Below, one piece after another: positions 27,772 to 44,685 of a DNA stretch of 64,000 nucleotides (positions within the stretch are counted from its first letter, which is position 1; each line of letters opens with the position of its first letter). The notes under the pieces were generated by a model, which was not told the origin of the DNA, made no database searches, and was given only the letters and a program-made list of their open reading frames with translations. This DNA is from JBBPZA01 sp963728925 (GTDB lineage Bacteria; Actinomycetota; Thermoleophilia; Solirubrobacterales; Solirubrobacteraceae), in contig CAVSMB010000035.1 in assembly GCA_963728925.1 (NCBI GenBank), positions 18,759 to 82,758 on the forward strand, given 5' to 3'. A program made the position numbers and the translations under genes.

Positions 27772-28898
27772 GCTGGCTCCTCCTCTGGGACGTGTTCCGA
27801 GACCTCGAAGACGCATCCGCGCGAGGCGAGCTCGGCGGCCAGCGCGTCGAAGGGAAGCACTCGCTCGGGCGGCAGGGCGCCCGCCGGCGGCATGCCCGGC
27901 ATCGCTGCGCCGATGAGCTCGCCGCGGGCGAGCAGGCGCACCGCGGCGGCGGCCACGGACGCCGTCGAGACGATCCCGCCGCCCAGGCCCCAGGCCTCGT
28001 GGGGTCGGGTGTGGGCGGTCGCCGTCACGGCCACCGCGTCGCCTTCGCGCCGGCCGGTGACCAGCACGTGCTGGGCCGAGTGCGAGTCGGCCGAGGGCGG
28101 CGCCGGGCGGATCGCGTCGACCTCCTCCGCCGGCCGCCCGGCGAGCTCACGCAGCGCGTCGAGCACCGGTGGGGAAAGCGAGAGCCGGAAGTCGGCGTTG
28201 CGGGCGCGCAGGCTGGTGCGCAGCGTGAGCACCTCGGAGTGCAGGGTGTAGATCGAGTCGCGCTCGCCGATCGGCTCGGGAAAGGGGATCGGCCCGCCGT
28301 CGGTGAGCGGATCGACCTCCTCAGCCCGCCCGTCGCGGAAGACGACCGGCGCGACGGTGATCTCGTCGATGAGCGTGCGCAGCGCGTAGGGGGTCGAGAG
28401 CCCGGCCGGCGGCGACAGGTCGAGCCCCGCCGAGGAGGTCCGCACGGTCTCGACCTCGTCCATCCGCGCCGCCGCGCGCGCGGCCATCACGTTGGTCTTG
28501 CCCGGGCCTGCCCCTGCGCCAAGCAGCGCCAGCAGCCCGCGCTCCTCGAAGGCGGGCCCGAGCTCGAGCTGGCGCTCGGTCATGTGGTAGAGCCCGCCGA
28601 GGTCGACGTAGGAGCAGCCCGCGGCCAGCGAGGCGTCCATGGCGTGGAGGTTCAGGCGGTAGCTCGCGGCGTTGACCAGCACGCCGCAGCCCTCCAGCGC
28701 GAGGGTCAGCGCCTGGCGGTCGGCCGCGTCGACCGCCGCCGCCTCGCCGCGGCCGGCGCCGTGCGCCTCGGCGACCGCGCGCACGCGCTCGTGGTCGAGG
28801 TCGAGCAGCACGAGGCCGTCGACCTCGGGCGACTCGGCGAGGTCGCGGACGATCGCGGGCGCGATCGTCCCGCCCGCCCCCAGCACTGCGACCCTCAC
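27768..28898 (-). CDS. saccharopine-dehydrogenase-family NAD(P)-binding protein
   Basis: A 376-residue protein starting with VRVAVLGAGGTIAPAIVRDL, a Rossmann fold, followed by DLDHERVRAVAE (acidic residue at the end of strand two) and GVLVNAASYRLNLHAMDASL, typical of saccharopine dehydrogenase / lysine-ketoglutarate-reductase-like enzymes. GGLYHMTERQLEL and GAGAGPGKTNVMA are the substrate-side blocks. It is tightly coupled to ald (overlapping stop and start) and lies just behind a PucR regulator. An opine- or lysine-type substrate is plausible; the exact reaction is not shown by sequence. Confidence 0.8.
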   Translation of the reverse strand: MRVAVLGAGGTIAPAIVRDLAESPEVDGLVLLDLDHERVRAVAEAHGAGRGEAAAVDAADRQALTLALEGCGVLVNAASYRLNLHAMDASLAAGCSYVDLGGLYHMTERQLELGPAFEERGLLALLGAGAGPGKTNVMAARAAARMDEVETVRTSSAGLDLSPPAGLSTPYALRTLIDEITVAPVVFRDGRAEEVDPLTDGGPIPFPEPIGERDSIYTLHSEVLTLRTSLRARNADFRLSLSPPVLDALRELAGRPAEEVDAIRPAPPSADSHSAQHVLVTGRREGDAVAVTATAHTRPHEAWGLGGGIVSTASVAAAAVRLLARGELIGAAMPGMPPAGALPPERVLPFDALAAELASRGCVFEVSEHVPEEEPA

Positions 28899-28908
28899 GC
28901 GCCCGGCC

Positions 28909-30615
28909 TCACGCGCCCACCAGCTCGCGCCCGCGCAGGGCAAGCCAGAACTCGATGCGGTCGCGGGCCGAGCTCAGGCTGCGACCGGTCAGCTCCTCGA
29001 CGCGGCGGATGCGGTAGCGCAGCGTGTGGCGGTGGCAGAATAGCGCCCGCGCGGCCCGCTCCCACTGCCCGTTGCACTCGATGAAGACCTCGAGCGAGCG
29101 CATGAGCTCGCCGCCGTAGTGGCCGTCGCCCGCTTCGATCGGCCCGAGGATCGAATCGCAGAAGAGGCGCAGGGCGTCGTCGTCCTGGAGCGAGAGCAGG
29201 AGCTGGAAGGAGCCGAGGTCGCGATACGTAGCCACGCCTCCATGGTCGGCGCGCGAGGCCCCGTTGCCGTCGCTCGACGCCGCGGTGGCGTGGCGGTTGG
29301 CCGGCGCCGCACTCGCGTGGCCGTTTCCCGGCGCGACCCCGTCGTGGCCCGCGAGCGCCTGCGCCTCGAGCGCGCACCGCGCCTCGTGGAAGGCGCGCCG
29401 GGCGTCGCCGGCCGCCACGGCGCGGCCGGCGCCGGCGTCCACTGGGATCCCCAGCCGCGCGCTGACCGCAGCGCGCAGGCGCTCGGCCGCCGGGAAGAGC
29501 TCCTCCTCGTCGAGGCCCGGGACGAGCGCGCACACCAACCCGTTCGCCGACGCGACCAGGCCCGGCAGCGCCTCTTCGCGCAGGGCCGCCATGAGCGTCG
29601 CCTCACCGTCCGGCGGGCGCCACGAGGGCGCGTCCGGGGAGGCGAGCACGACGGCGCCCACGCGGTCGCCGAGACCGAAGGGCTCCAGGCGCCGCGCGAG
29701 CTCCGCGCCCGCCAGGTCGCCGCGCATCACGCCGGAGAGGACCTCGCCTGCCAACCGCTGCTCGGTGTCCTCGGCCACCCGCTGGCGCAGCAGCTCCAGG
29801 GCCACGATGGTCACCGCCTGGTGGAGCACGAGGCGGTCGAACTCCGACAGCCCGCCGGCGTCCTTGGCGCCCACGAGCCACGCGCGCGGAACGGCGCCAC
29901 TGGAGTCCGGCGTGCCGGTCGCCGCGACGGGAAGCGCCAGCGCCCGGGGGCCGAGCTCGCCCTCGCCGGCGGCGAGGCTCGTGTCGGGCATGAAGCCGCG
30001 ACGCTTGCCCTCGCTCGTGCGACGGCGCAGCTCGTCGCCGAGCGCCGCCGCGGCCTCGTCGGGGACGGGGAGCCGGAAGTCGCGCTCGGCGAGCGGTTCG
30101 CCACGCGCGCCGAAGACCAGCGCGGGGCCGCCGATGAGCGCAGCGACCGCCGCGACGACAGCGTCGAGCCCTCCCTCGGTGAGCACGATGCGCTCGAGGC
30201 GCTCGTGCGCGGCGATCGAGCGCTGGAGCACCGCGTAGTGCTCGTTCACCAGACGCGCGAAGGCCTTCTCGGTGATCGCGATGAACGGGACGTCGTAGGG
30301 GACTTCGAAGAGCGGCAGGCCGCGCTCGTGCGCCGCCTCGCGCAGCGGCGGGGGCACCTCCGCGTGCGAGAAGCCCGTCCCGAAGCCGACCCCGGCGAGC
30401 TGATGGTCGGCGAGGCGCTCGGCGAAGGCTCGCTGCTCCTCGGGGCCCGAGAGCTGCAGGCCCGTCGTCAGCAGCAGCTCGCCTCCCGACAGCCACGGCG
30501 TCGGGTCGGGCAGCTCGGAGATGTGCACCCAGCGCACGGGCATGTCGAGCCCCTGCTCGCCGGCGAGCAGCTCGACGGCGTCTATGTCACGTAGCAGCTC
30601 GCGGACGGACAGCAC
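28909..30615 (-). CDS. PucR-family transcriptional regulator
   Basis: A 568-residue regulator. The N-terminal ~120 residues (SVRELLRDIDAVELLAGEQG, WVHISELPDPTPWLSGGELL) are the PucR sensor domain; the middle is a GGDEF-like region containing RLGIPVDAGAGRAVAAGDA; the C-terminal helix-turn-helix is FIECNGQWERAARALFCHRH followed by TLRYRIRRVEELTG. Between the last two domains is a low-complexity Ala/Asn/His insert (about residues 430-465). PucR proteins commonly activate purine, amine or amino-acid catabolism genes; this one lies between the aminotransferase and the two dehydrogenases and probably controls them. GTG start. Confidence 0.88.
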   Translation of the reverse strand: MLSVRELLRDIDAVELLAGEQGLDMPVRWVHISELPDPTPWLSGGELLLTTGLQLSGPEEQRAFAERLADHQLAGVGFGTGFSHAEVPPPLREAAHERGLPLFEVPYDVPFIAITEKAFARLVNEHYAVLQRSIAAHERLERIVLTEGGLDAVVAAVAALIGGPALVFGARGEPLAERDFRLPVPDEAAAALGDELRRRTSEGKRRGFMPDTSLAAGEGELGPRALALPVAATGTPDSSGAVPRAWLVGAKDAGGLSEFDRLVLHQAVTIVALELLRQRVAEDTEQRLAGEVLSGVMRGDLAGAELARRLEPFGLGDRVGAVVLASPDAPSWRPPDGEATLMAALREEALPGLVASANGLVCALVPGLDEEELFPAAERLRAAVSARLGIPVDAGAGRAVAAGDARRAFHEARCALEAQALAGHDGVAPGNGHASAAPANRHATAASSDGNGASRADHGGVATYRDLGSFQLLLSLQDDDALRLFCDSILGPIEAGDGHYGGELMRSLEVFIECNGQWERAARALFCHRHTLRYRIRRVEELTGRSLSSARDRIEFWLALRGRELVGA

Positions 30616-30631
30616 GGCGCGACGGCTGGGG

Positions 30632-32011
30632 CTAGCTGACGTTCATGCGCTCCGAGGCCTCTTCGAGGACGGGTCGCAGGACCGCCTCGATCTCCTCGAA
30701 GTGCTCGGGGCCGGCGATGAGCGGGGGCGAGAGCTGCACGACGGGATCGCCGCGGTCGTCCGCACGACAGATCAGCCCGCGACGGAAGAGCTCGCCGGAC
30801 AGGTAGCCGCGCAGCAGCGTCTCGGACTCCGCGTCGCTGAAGCTCTCCTTGGTCTCGCGGTTCTTGACGAGCTCGATGGCGTGGAAGTAGCCCGCGCCAC
30901 GGACGTCGCCGACGATCGGGATGTCGCGCAGGCCCTCGAGCATGCCGCGCAGGACAGGCTCGTTGGTCCGGACGTTGTCGAGGATCTCCTCGCGCTCTAA
31001 CACGTCGAGGTTCGCCATCGCCACGGCGCACGCCATGGGGTGCCCGGCGAAGGTGAACCCGTGGGTGAAGCTCGCCGTGCCGTGCGAGAAGGGCTCGAAG
31101 ACGCGGTCGGAGGCGAGCAGCGCGCCCATCGGCGCGTAGGCGCTCGTGATGCCCTTGGCCGTCGTGATGAGGTCGGGCTGGTAGTCGAAGCGCTGCGCCC
31201 CGAACCACTCGCCCAGACGGCCGAAGGCGCAGATCACCTCGTCGGAGATGAAGAGCACGTTGTACTCGTCGCAGATCTCGCGCACGCGCTGGAAGTAGCC
31301 CTCGGGCGGGACGAAGCAGCCGCCGGCGTTCTGGACCGGCTCGAGGATCACCGCGGCCACGGTGTCGGGGCCCTCGAACTCGATGCGCGCGGCGATGCTC
31401 TCGACGATCGTGTCCTCGGTCACCCCGGGCTTGAGCCGGTAGGTGTTGGTGTTGAGCACGTGCACGCCGCCGGGGGTGAGCGGCTCGAAGTCCTCGCGCA
31501 GGGCGGTGATGCCGGTCGCGGAGAGAGCGCCGAGCGAGGTCCCGTGGTAGGCGATCTCGCGCGCGACGAGCTTCGTCTTGCGCGGGTTGCCGGTGAGCTT
31601 GTGGTACTTGCGCGAGAGCTTGATGGCGGACTCGACCGCCTCGCTGCCGCCGCTCGTGAAGAACACGCGGTTGATGTCGCCGGGGGCGAGCGAGGCGAGC
31701 CGCGCCGAGAGCTCGATCGCCGGTGGGTGGGCGTAGGACCAGTTCGTGAAGTAGTCCAGGTCAGCGGCCTGGTCGGCGCCCGCCTGGGCGACCTCGCGAC
31801 GGCCGTGGCCGATGTTCACGCAGAACAGCGAGGAGAGCCCGTCGAAGTAACGGCGGCCGTGCTCGTCCCAGACGTAGCAGCCTTCCGCCCGCGAGATGAT
31901 CGGGACGTCGGCGTGCTGGTAGGAGCCCATGCGCGTGAAGTGCATCCACAGATGGCGCTTGGCCAGCTCCTGGAGCTCGCTCGCGGTTGCCTTTGCCTGA
32001 GTGGTGGCCAT
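30632..32011 (-). CDS. class III omega-amino acid/polyamine:pyruvate aminotransferase
   Basis: A 459-residue PLP enzyme. HLWMHFTRMGSYQHADVPII is the start seen in beta-alanine/putrescine-type transaminases; FFTSGGSEAVESAIKLSRKY binds the PLP phosphate, ISDEVICAFGRLGEWFGAQR contacts the PLP ring and DLITTAKGITSAYAPMGALL holds the Schiff-base Lys. The ATG at 32011 has GGGGAGG four bases upstream, better than the ATG at 32050. It probably moves amino groups from omega-amino acids or diamines to pyruvate, giving alanine that the neighbouring ald can deaminate. Confidence 0.88.
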   Translation of the reverse strand: MATTQAKATASELQELAKRHLWMHFTRMGSYQHADVPIISRAEGCYVWDEHGRRYFDGLSSLFCVNIGHGRREVAQAGADQAADLDYFTNWSYAHPPAIELSARLASLAPGDINRVFFTSGGSEAVESAIKLSRKYHKLTGNPRKTKLVAREIAYHGTSLGALSATGITALREDFEPLTPGGVHVLNTNTYRLKPGVTEDTIVESIAARIEFEGPDTVAAVILEPVQNAGGCFVPPEGYFQRVREICDEYNVLFISDEVICAFGRLGEWFGAQRFDYQPDLITTAKGITSAYAPMGALLASDRVFEPFSHGTASFTHGFTFAGHPMACAVAMANLDVLEREEILDNVRTNEPVLRGMLEGLRDIPIVGDVRGAGYFHAIELVKNRETKESFSDAESETLLRGYLSGELFRRGLICRADDRGDPVVQLSPPLIAGPEHFEEIEAVLRPVLEEASERMNVS

Positions 32012-32168
32012 GTCGCCTCCCCGTTCGTCGTGCTTCGCCCGTATGGACAACGGTACCCGGTCCCCGCGCGGGCTTCACCAGCCTGGTGGGCGAACGGCCC
32101 GCGAGCTCGTTGGCCGGATCGGCGTAGAGGGCCCTTGTCCGGGGCGGGACGAACTCGGGTGCGCAAGA

Positions 32169-32174
32169 TACGCT
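32169..32174 (+). promoter_or_regulatory. -10 box TACGCT for the alpha/beta hydrolase gene
   Basis: TACGCT is eight bases before the ATG at 32183, another TANNNT box at leaderless spacing. Confidence 0.35.
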
Positions 32175-32182
32175 CGCCGCCG

Positions 32183-32997
32183 ATGACCTCGACCACGACC
32201 GGCTCCATGACCCTCGACCACGACCGGCGCGGCTCGGGTGAGGCGCTCGTGCTCCTCCACGGACTCGGCTCGCGCTGGCCGATGTGGCGGCCGGTGCTCG
32301 ACCGCCTTGCGGCCGAGCGCGAGGTCGTGTCGGTCAGCCTTCCGGGCTTCGGCCGCTCGGCGCCGCTGCCCGAGGAGGTCGAGCCCTCACCGCAGGCCCT
32401 CGCCGACGCGGTCGCCGCCTTCGCCGGCGGCCTCGGGCTCGAGCGCCCCCACGTCGCCGGCAACTCGCTCGGCGGCTGGGTGGCGCTCGAGCTCGCCAAG
32501 ACCGGCCGGGCGCGCTCCGCGACCGGCCTCTGCCCTGCGGGCTTCTGGCTCTCGCGCCGCGAGCTCGGGTTCGTCGACCAGTCGCTCATCAACGTCCGCG
32601 CCGTGCCGCGGCGCGGGCGGCGCGGGGCGCCGCTCCGCAGATCGCCCGGACGGCAGTCGGGCGTCGCGCGGCGGTCTGGCAGATGATGGCCCGCGGCGAT
32701 CGCGTGCCGCCGGAGGTGATCGTCGAGGACCTGACCAGCCTCGCCGAGTCGCCCGGCTTCGACGCGACCCGCGAGGCGATGGCGAAGCGCCGCTTCGAGC
32801 CGGCGCAGATCGACGTCCCGGTGACCGTTGCCTGGGCGGAGAAGGACCACCTGCTGTTGCCCCGTGACGCCGGCCGCGCGCGCCGCCTCCTCCCCCGCGC
32901 CGTCCACCTCACCCTCCACGGCTGCGGCCACCTGCCGACGTGGGACGACCCCGAGCAGGTCGCGCGCGTCCTGCTCGAGAGCTCGTCGAGGGGCTGA
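32183..32997 (+). pseudogene. alpha/beta hydrolase, frameshifted
   Basis: The N-terminal frame reads EALVLLHGLGSRWPMWRPVL (oxyanion HG), HVAGNSLGGWVALELAKTG (nucleophile GNSLGG) and FVDQSLINVRAVPRR, then runs into a stop. From about 32610 a different frame continues the same protein: ARTAVGRRAAVWQMMARGDR, PVTVAWAEKDHLLLPRDAGR with the acidic residue, and LHGCGHLPTWDDPEQVARVL with the catalytic His. One missing base in the CG-rich stretch 32595-32630 accounts for it. The repaired protein is about 272 residues, a normal size for MhpC/haloalkane-dehalogenase-type hydrolases. Confidence 0.8.
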
Positions 32998-33045
32998 CTC
33001 AGCGCCGGGGTCGCCGCACGGTGCGATGCGGCGAAGAGGCGTCGA

Positions 33046-33930
33046 TCAGGCCGGTGCTGAGGCCGGCGCCTGCCCGGTCGCGCGGACGGGCGCGGGGGTG
33101 AGGGCCGAGGCGACGCAGACCATGATGAAAGCGGCGGCCTGCACGACGATGCCGATCGCGTCACCGGGCATCGGGTCGCCGAAGACGAGGATGCCGCCGG
33201 CGATGCAGGAGATGTTGGCGGCAGTGCCCGTCATGGCGATGACCGGGACCGCCTCGCCGTCCTGGAGGCCGCGGGCGGAGGCGTAGAAGGCCGCGACGCT
33301 CGCCACGACCGCGACGGCGATCCACGGGCCCAGGCCCGCGAGCCCGCCCGCGCCGCCGATCAGACCGGTGATCGCCTTGATGGCGACGTCGGAGACCCCG
33401 AAGAGGACGCCCGCTGCGGCGCCGAGCATGACGCCGTGGTGCTCCTCGCGCCCGCCCATGTGCTTGCCCATGATGAGCAGCGCGCCGATGCCGACCAGCG
33501 CGGCCTCGAAGGCGATCATCGACGCCTCGGAGAAGTGCGAGTGGGCCCCGGTGTGGTGGGGCAGGGTGATCGCGATGAGGGCCAGCCCGGTGGCGGTGAG
33601 CCCGACGCCCACCCACTGGCGCGGCCCGACCTGGAAGCCGAACAGGCGCTCGGCCATCACGGCGAGGAGGACGATCCCGCCCGAGAGGACGGCCTGCACC
33701 ACCGACATCGGCGCGAGCGCGAGCGCGGCGACATGCAGGCCCCACGCCGCTGTGGCGACGGCCATGCCGATCGCGAACCAGCGCGAGGAGAACAGCCCCA
33801 CCGCGCTGCGGACGGGGTGGCGCACGTCGACGTGCGGCGCAGCGCACGCGCCCCGGTGCTTGTAGAGGAAGCCGAGGTTCGTCGCGAAGGCGCAGCCGAG
33901 CGCGAGCAGGATGCCGAGTTGAAGCGTCAC
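33046..33930 (-). CDS. DMT (EamA-like) family membrane transporter
   Basis: A 294-residue, highly hydrophobic protein with about nine or ten spans in two similar halves, each ending in a pattern such as APMSVVQAVLSGGIVLLAVM and MTGTAANISCIAGGILVFGD that recalls the conserved EamA/DMT motif. The loop KHMGGREEHH between the halves is His-rich. Members export metabolites or carry magnesium (NIPA-like); the substrate is not evident. GTG start. Divergent from the HAD-like gene across a region with a perfect palindrome. Confidence 0.72.
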   Translation of the reverse strand: MTLQLGILLALGCAFATNLGFLYKHRGACAAPHVDVRHPVRSAVGLFSSRWFAIGMAVATAAWGLHVAALALAPMSVVQAVLSGGIVLLAVMAERLFGFQVGPRQWVGVGLTATGLALIAITLPHHTGAHSHFSEASMIAFEAALVGIGALLIMGKHMGGREEHHGVMLGAAAGVLFGVSDVAIKAITGLIGGAGGLAGLGPWIAVAVVASVAAFYASARGLQDGEAVPVIAMTGTAANISCIAGGILVFGDPMPGDAIGIVVQAAAFIMVCVASALTPAPVRATGQAPASAPA

Positions 33931-33975
33931 GTACGGGTGGAGGTGCGTGGAGACGACCCGGGGGCCGCGAGCCGA

Positions 33976-33994
33976 TCGATGTGGGTCACATCGA
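33976..33994. promoter_or_regulatory. palindromic operator candidate between divergent genes
   Basis: A perfect 8-bp inverted repeat TCGATGTG-GGT-CACATCGA in the 147-base region between the DMT transporter and the HAD-like gene. Several GTCAC half-sites occur close by. It could be a repressor site or a hairpin. Confidence 0.4.
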
Positions 33995-34077
33995 CTCGCC
34001 GTCGTTGTCGCGTCACGTTCCGCGGGTCGAGATGCGTCACCCTAGCGCCTCCGAGTGCCGAAGGTCGCGTATCAATC

Positions 34078-34661
34078 GTGACAAAACGCCCTGCAAATAA
34101 AGAAATCCCTGCACTCCTCGTCGACATAGATGGCGTGATCTCGCTCTTCGGCTTCCCGCGCGGCGGCTCGCCGGCGGGTCCGGGCGCCGCGCGTCCGCCC
34201 GGCACATGGGTAACGGTGGACGGCATCGTCCACTTCCTTTCGGAGCAGGCCGGTCGCCACCTCCTCGTCCTGGCCGAGCACTTCGAGCTCGTCTGGTGCT
34301 CGGGCAGGGAGGAGAAGGCGAACGAGTACCTGCCCAGGGCCCTTGGCATACCCGATCCGCTGCCATACCTCACCTTCGGACCCGACCACGCGCCGCCGAG
34401 CGCGAGCCGCGCCCCGACCGCGGGTGACCAATCGCTCCCGGACGGCGCGTCCGCCGCCACTGGAAGCTGGACGCCATCGACGCCTGGGCCGGCCAGGACC
34501 GCCCGCTCGCATGGCTGGACGACGCCTTCCACGACAGCTCGCATCTCTGGGCCGCCAGTCGACCCGGGCCGACGCTGCTCGTCGCAACCGAGCCGGCGAC
34601 CGGCCTGACCGACCGCGAGCGCGACGCGCTCCTGGGCTGGGTGGGCGTGGCGACGGGCTGA
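34078..34661 (+). pseudogene. HAD-like hydrolase, frameshifted
   Basis: The GTG at 34078 starts PALLVDIDGVISLFGFPRG, with the DxDG(V) motif I of HAD phosphatases, then HFELVWCSGREEKANEYLP as motif II. The frame fails between about 34390 and 34460, and another frame then gives HWKLDAIDAWAGQDRPLAWL and DDAFHDSSHLWAA, the motif III/IV Lys and Asp pair, to a stop at 34661. The repaired protein would be about 194 residues. The stretch around the break (APPSASRAPTAGDQS and onward) does not resemble the family, so more than one lesion is possible. The first 40 bases of the gene are notably AT-rich for this genome. Confidence 0.65.
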
Positions 34662-34691
34662 TCGCATGGCGAAACGGGCGCCGCGGCTCGC

Positions 34692-34747
34692 TGATCGCGC
34701 GCGAAAGGGGCGCCCCGGCGCAACGCCGGAGCGCCCCTGCGCGATCA
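34692..34747. terminator. large bidirectional hairpin after rpoC
   Basis: Nested inverted repeats TGATCGCGC / GCGCGATCA, AGGGGCGC / GCGCCCCT and CCGGCG / CGCCGG fold into one long stem of about 23 pairs with a CAA loop. It separates the converging ends of rpoC and the HAD-like gene, five bases from the rpoC stop, and is probably the terminator for both. Confidence 0.75.
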
Positions 34748-34751
34748 GGTG

Positions 34752-38858
<4,107 letters not shown>

Positions 38859-38867
38859 GGGAATCCT

Positions 38868-42500
<3,633 letters not shown>

Positions 42501-42560
42501 GGCGGCGACTCCTCGGAACGTCGAGAGGGCTAGGACGGGCGCTCGAAAGCGCGACCGATC

Positions 42561-42566
42561 AAGATA
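42561..42566 (-). promoter_or_regulatory. -10 box TATCTT upstream of rpoB
   Basis: TATCTT lies about 60 bases before the rpoB start. The leader that follows contains GCGCT-TTCG-AGCGC, a UUCG-capped hairpin. This suggests rpoBC can be transcribed separately from the rplJL genes upstream, from which it is divided by the protease gene. The other ~200 bases up to the protease stop hold two 14-base copies of GGCGAGGCGAGCTT (42725-42738 and 42747-42760). Confidence 0.45.
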
Positions 42567-42775
42567 GCACAGGGGTATGCGGACCCCAGGAGGGCACTCG
42601 GCGCTCACGGACCCCGCCCTGGGCGAGCCGCGTATGTGGCGCGGTCGCCGGCTTTGTGGGCGGCTTCGACTATCGGCCGGCGGCGGCAGTGTAGCCCGTT
42701 TCCAGGCCTGTTGCCACCTGGGCGGGCGAGGCGAGCTTACCCCGGCGGCGAGGCGAGCTTGCCCGTGGGGCGTCT

Positions 42776-44245
42776 CTACATGAACTCCAGCTCGACCTTG
42801 CGGGGCCGGCGGCCGGCCTGCGCCACGGTGAAGGTCGCGGTCTGCCCGCTCGCGAAGCTCTCGACGGCCGAGCAGTAGTCGGGCAGCGAGCCGTTCAGCC
42901 GACGGCCGTCGACGGCGGTGATCGAGCGGTCGACCCCGTCGCCGAACCCGGCGCGGTCGGCGGGCGAGCCGGGGATCGCCTCGACGGTGTGCATCCCGGG
43001 CGGCAGCCCGGCGGCCGCGAGCTCCCGCGGCGTCGCGGGCTCGAGGCCGAAGCCGGCGTCGGCGATCGAGCGCCCGCGGCGAAGCTTCGCGGTGACCTCC
43101 TTGATGCGGTCGACGCCGATGGCGTAGCCCTGGCCCTGGATGGTGCGACCGTCGACCAGGTCGAGGCCCGCGGTGTTCATCCCGACGAGCCGCGACCGGA
43201 AGTCGACGAGCGGCCCGCCCGAGTTGCCGGGGTTGATCGCGGCGTCGGTCTGGATGACGTTGGGGAGATCCGGGACGTCCAGCGCACCGCGGTACTGGGT
43301 GCGCACCACGGAGACCACACCGGCCGTCGAGGTCAGGTTGTCCTGCTCGGACGCGTTGACGGGAAAGCCGACGGCGATCACGCCCTGGCCAGGCTTGAGC
43401 GTGCGCTGAGAGCCGAGGGCCATCGTGCGCAGGCCCGTTCGGTCGGCCAGCTTCAGCACCGCCTGGTCCTCGCAGGGGGCCGCGGCCACGAAGCTCGCGG
43501 CGCGGCGCTCGTCGTCGACGCCGACCGACCAGGAGTCGCCGCCGTTGACGACGTGGGCGTTGGTGACGATCAGCCCCTGCCGGGAATCCAGCACCCAGCC
43601 GCTTCCGCTCGCGAGGTCCTCGCCGCCCTGTCGCGTCGTCACGAGCACGGTCGAGGGGGTGACCGACGCGACGGTGGCCTCCGTGCTCGGCAGCGCGGGC
43701 GCCGCTGCATCGCTGCCCTTGAGCGAGCCGGTGGCGAGGAGCACCACGAAGGCGCCGACCACGACGACGGCCAGGCCGACGGCGCAGGCCGCGAGGACGT
43801 TGGCGCGGGTGACCGAGCGCCGGAGCCGCAGCCGCTCGATCACGGACGCGCTCGGGGGCGGCGGTGGCAGCGGGAGGGGGCCGCTGGGCGGGGCCGCCAA
43901 AGCGGCGGGCGGGGCGACGGCCGGCACGCTCGGCTCGGCCGGCGCCCCACCGGGCGGCCCGCTCGCGACGAGCGTCGTGTCGCCGAAGCGCACGATCTCG
44001 CCGCCGCGAAGGACGACCGGCCCCGAGATGCGGCGGCCGTCGACGTAGGTGCCGTTGGTCGACCCCAGGTCGGTGAGGACCAGCGTCCCGTCAGGACGCG
44101 GCTCGAGCGTCGCGTGGCGCCGCGAGACCTCGGTGTCGCCGCGCAGGACGATGTCCGCGCCGCCGTCGCGGCCGACCACGAAGCTGCGGCCGCTGACGTC
44201 GATGGTCCGGCCCGCGTGCTCCCCCGTCTCGTAACGCAGCCTCAT
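42776..44245 (-). CDS. FHA domain - membrane-anchored HtrA-type serine protease
   Basis: A 489-residue multidomain protein. Residues 1-95 are a forkhead-associated domain (VVGRDG, SRRHATLE, GSTNGTYVDG) that would bind phosphothreonine peptides in the cytoplasm. A Pro-rich linker leads to one membrane span (about 149-172). Outside the membrane is a trypsin-like protease with His231 in TNAHVV, Asp260 in CEDQAVLKL and Ser342 in NPGNSGGPL, then a PDZ domain (about 400-489). HtrA proteases handle damaged envelope proteins; the FHA domain suggests control by Ser/Thr kinases. It lies between rplL and rpoB, where most bacteria have no gene. Confidence 0.9.
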   Translation of the reverse strand: MRLRYETGEHAGRTIDVSGRSFVVGRDGGADIVLRGDTEVSRRHATLEPRPDGTLVLTDLGSTNGTYVDGRRISGPVVLRGGEIVRFGDTTLVASGPPGGAPAEPSVPAVAPPAALAAPPSGPLPLPPPPPSASVIERLRLRRSVTRANVLAACAVGLAVVVVGAFVVLLATGSLKGSDAAAPALPSTEATVASVTPSTVLVTTRQGGEDLASGSGWVLDSRQGLIVTNAHVVNGGDSWSVGVDDERRAASFVAAAPCEDQAVLKLADRTGLRTMALGSQRTLKPGQGVIAVGFPVNASEQDNLTSTAGVVSVVRTQYRGALDVPDLPNVIQTDAAINPGNSGGPLVDFRSRLVGMNTAGLDLVDGRTIQGQGYAIGVDRIKEVTAKLRRGRSIADAGFGLEPATPRELAAAGLPPGMHTVEAIPGSPADRAGFGDGVDRSITAVDGRRLNGSLPDYCSAVESFASGQTATFTVAQAGRRPRKVELEFM

Positions 44246-44297
44246 GGCGAACGGCGGCGAACCTACCGGCCGCCGCCGTCCGCCCGGCTCGCTCGTG

Positions 44298-44681
44298 TTA
44301 CTTGACCTCGACGCTCGCGCCGGCCTCTTCGAGGTCGGCTCTGAGCTTGTCGGCCTCCTCGCGCTCGAGGCCCTCCTTGACCGGCCTGGGCGCCTCGTCG
44401 ACGAGCGCCTTGGCCTCCTTGAGGCCGAGGCCGGTCGCCGCGCGGACGACCTTGATGACCTGGATCTTCTTCTCCCCGGGGCCGGTGAGGACGACGTCGA
44501 AGGCCGACTGCTCCTCGGCCTCGCCGTCACCGTCCGCGCCCGCGCCGGCGGCCGGGGCCGCAGCGGCCACGGCGGTCGCCGAGACGCCGAACTCCTCCTC
44601 GAGCGCCTTGATGCGCTCGGACAGCTCGAGCACCGAGATGCCCTTCAGCTCGTCGATCCACTCCTGGGTGCTGGTTGCCAT
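44298..44681 (-). CDS. rplL: 50S ribosomal protein L7/L12
   Basis: A 127-residue stalk protein that recruits elongation factors. N-terminal dimerisation helices (WIDELKGISVLELSERIKAL) are joined by an Ala/Gly-rich hinge to the C-domain, with FDVVLTGPGEKKIQVIKVV and TGLGLKEAKALVDEAP. It is directly downstream of rplJ. Confidence 0.97.
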   Translation of the reverse strand: MATSTQEWIDELKGISVLELSERIKALEEEFGVSATAVAAAAPAAGAGADGDGEAEEQSAFDVVLTGPGEKKIQVIKVVRAATGLGLKEAKALVDEAPRPVKEGLEREEADKLRADLEEAGASVEVK

Positions 44682-44685
44682 GCGT

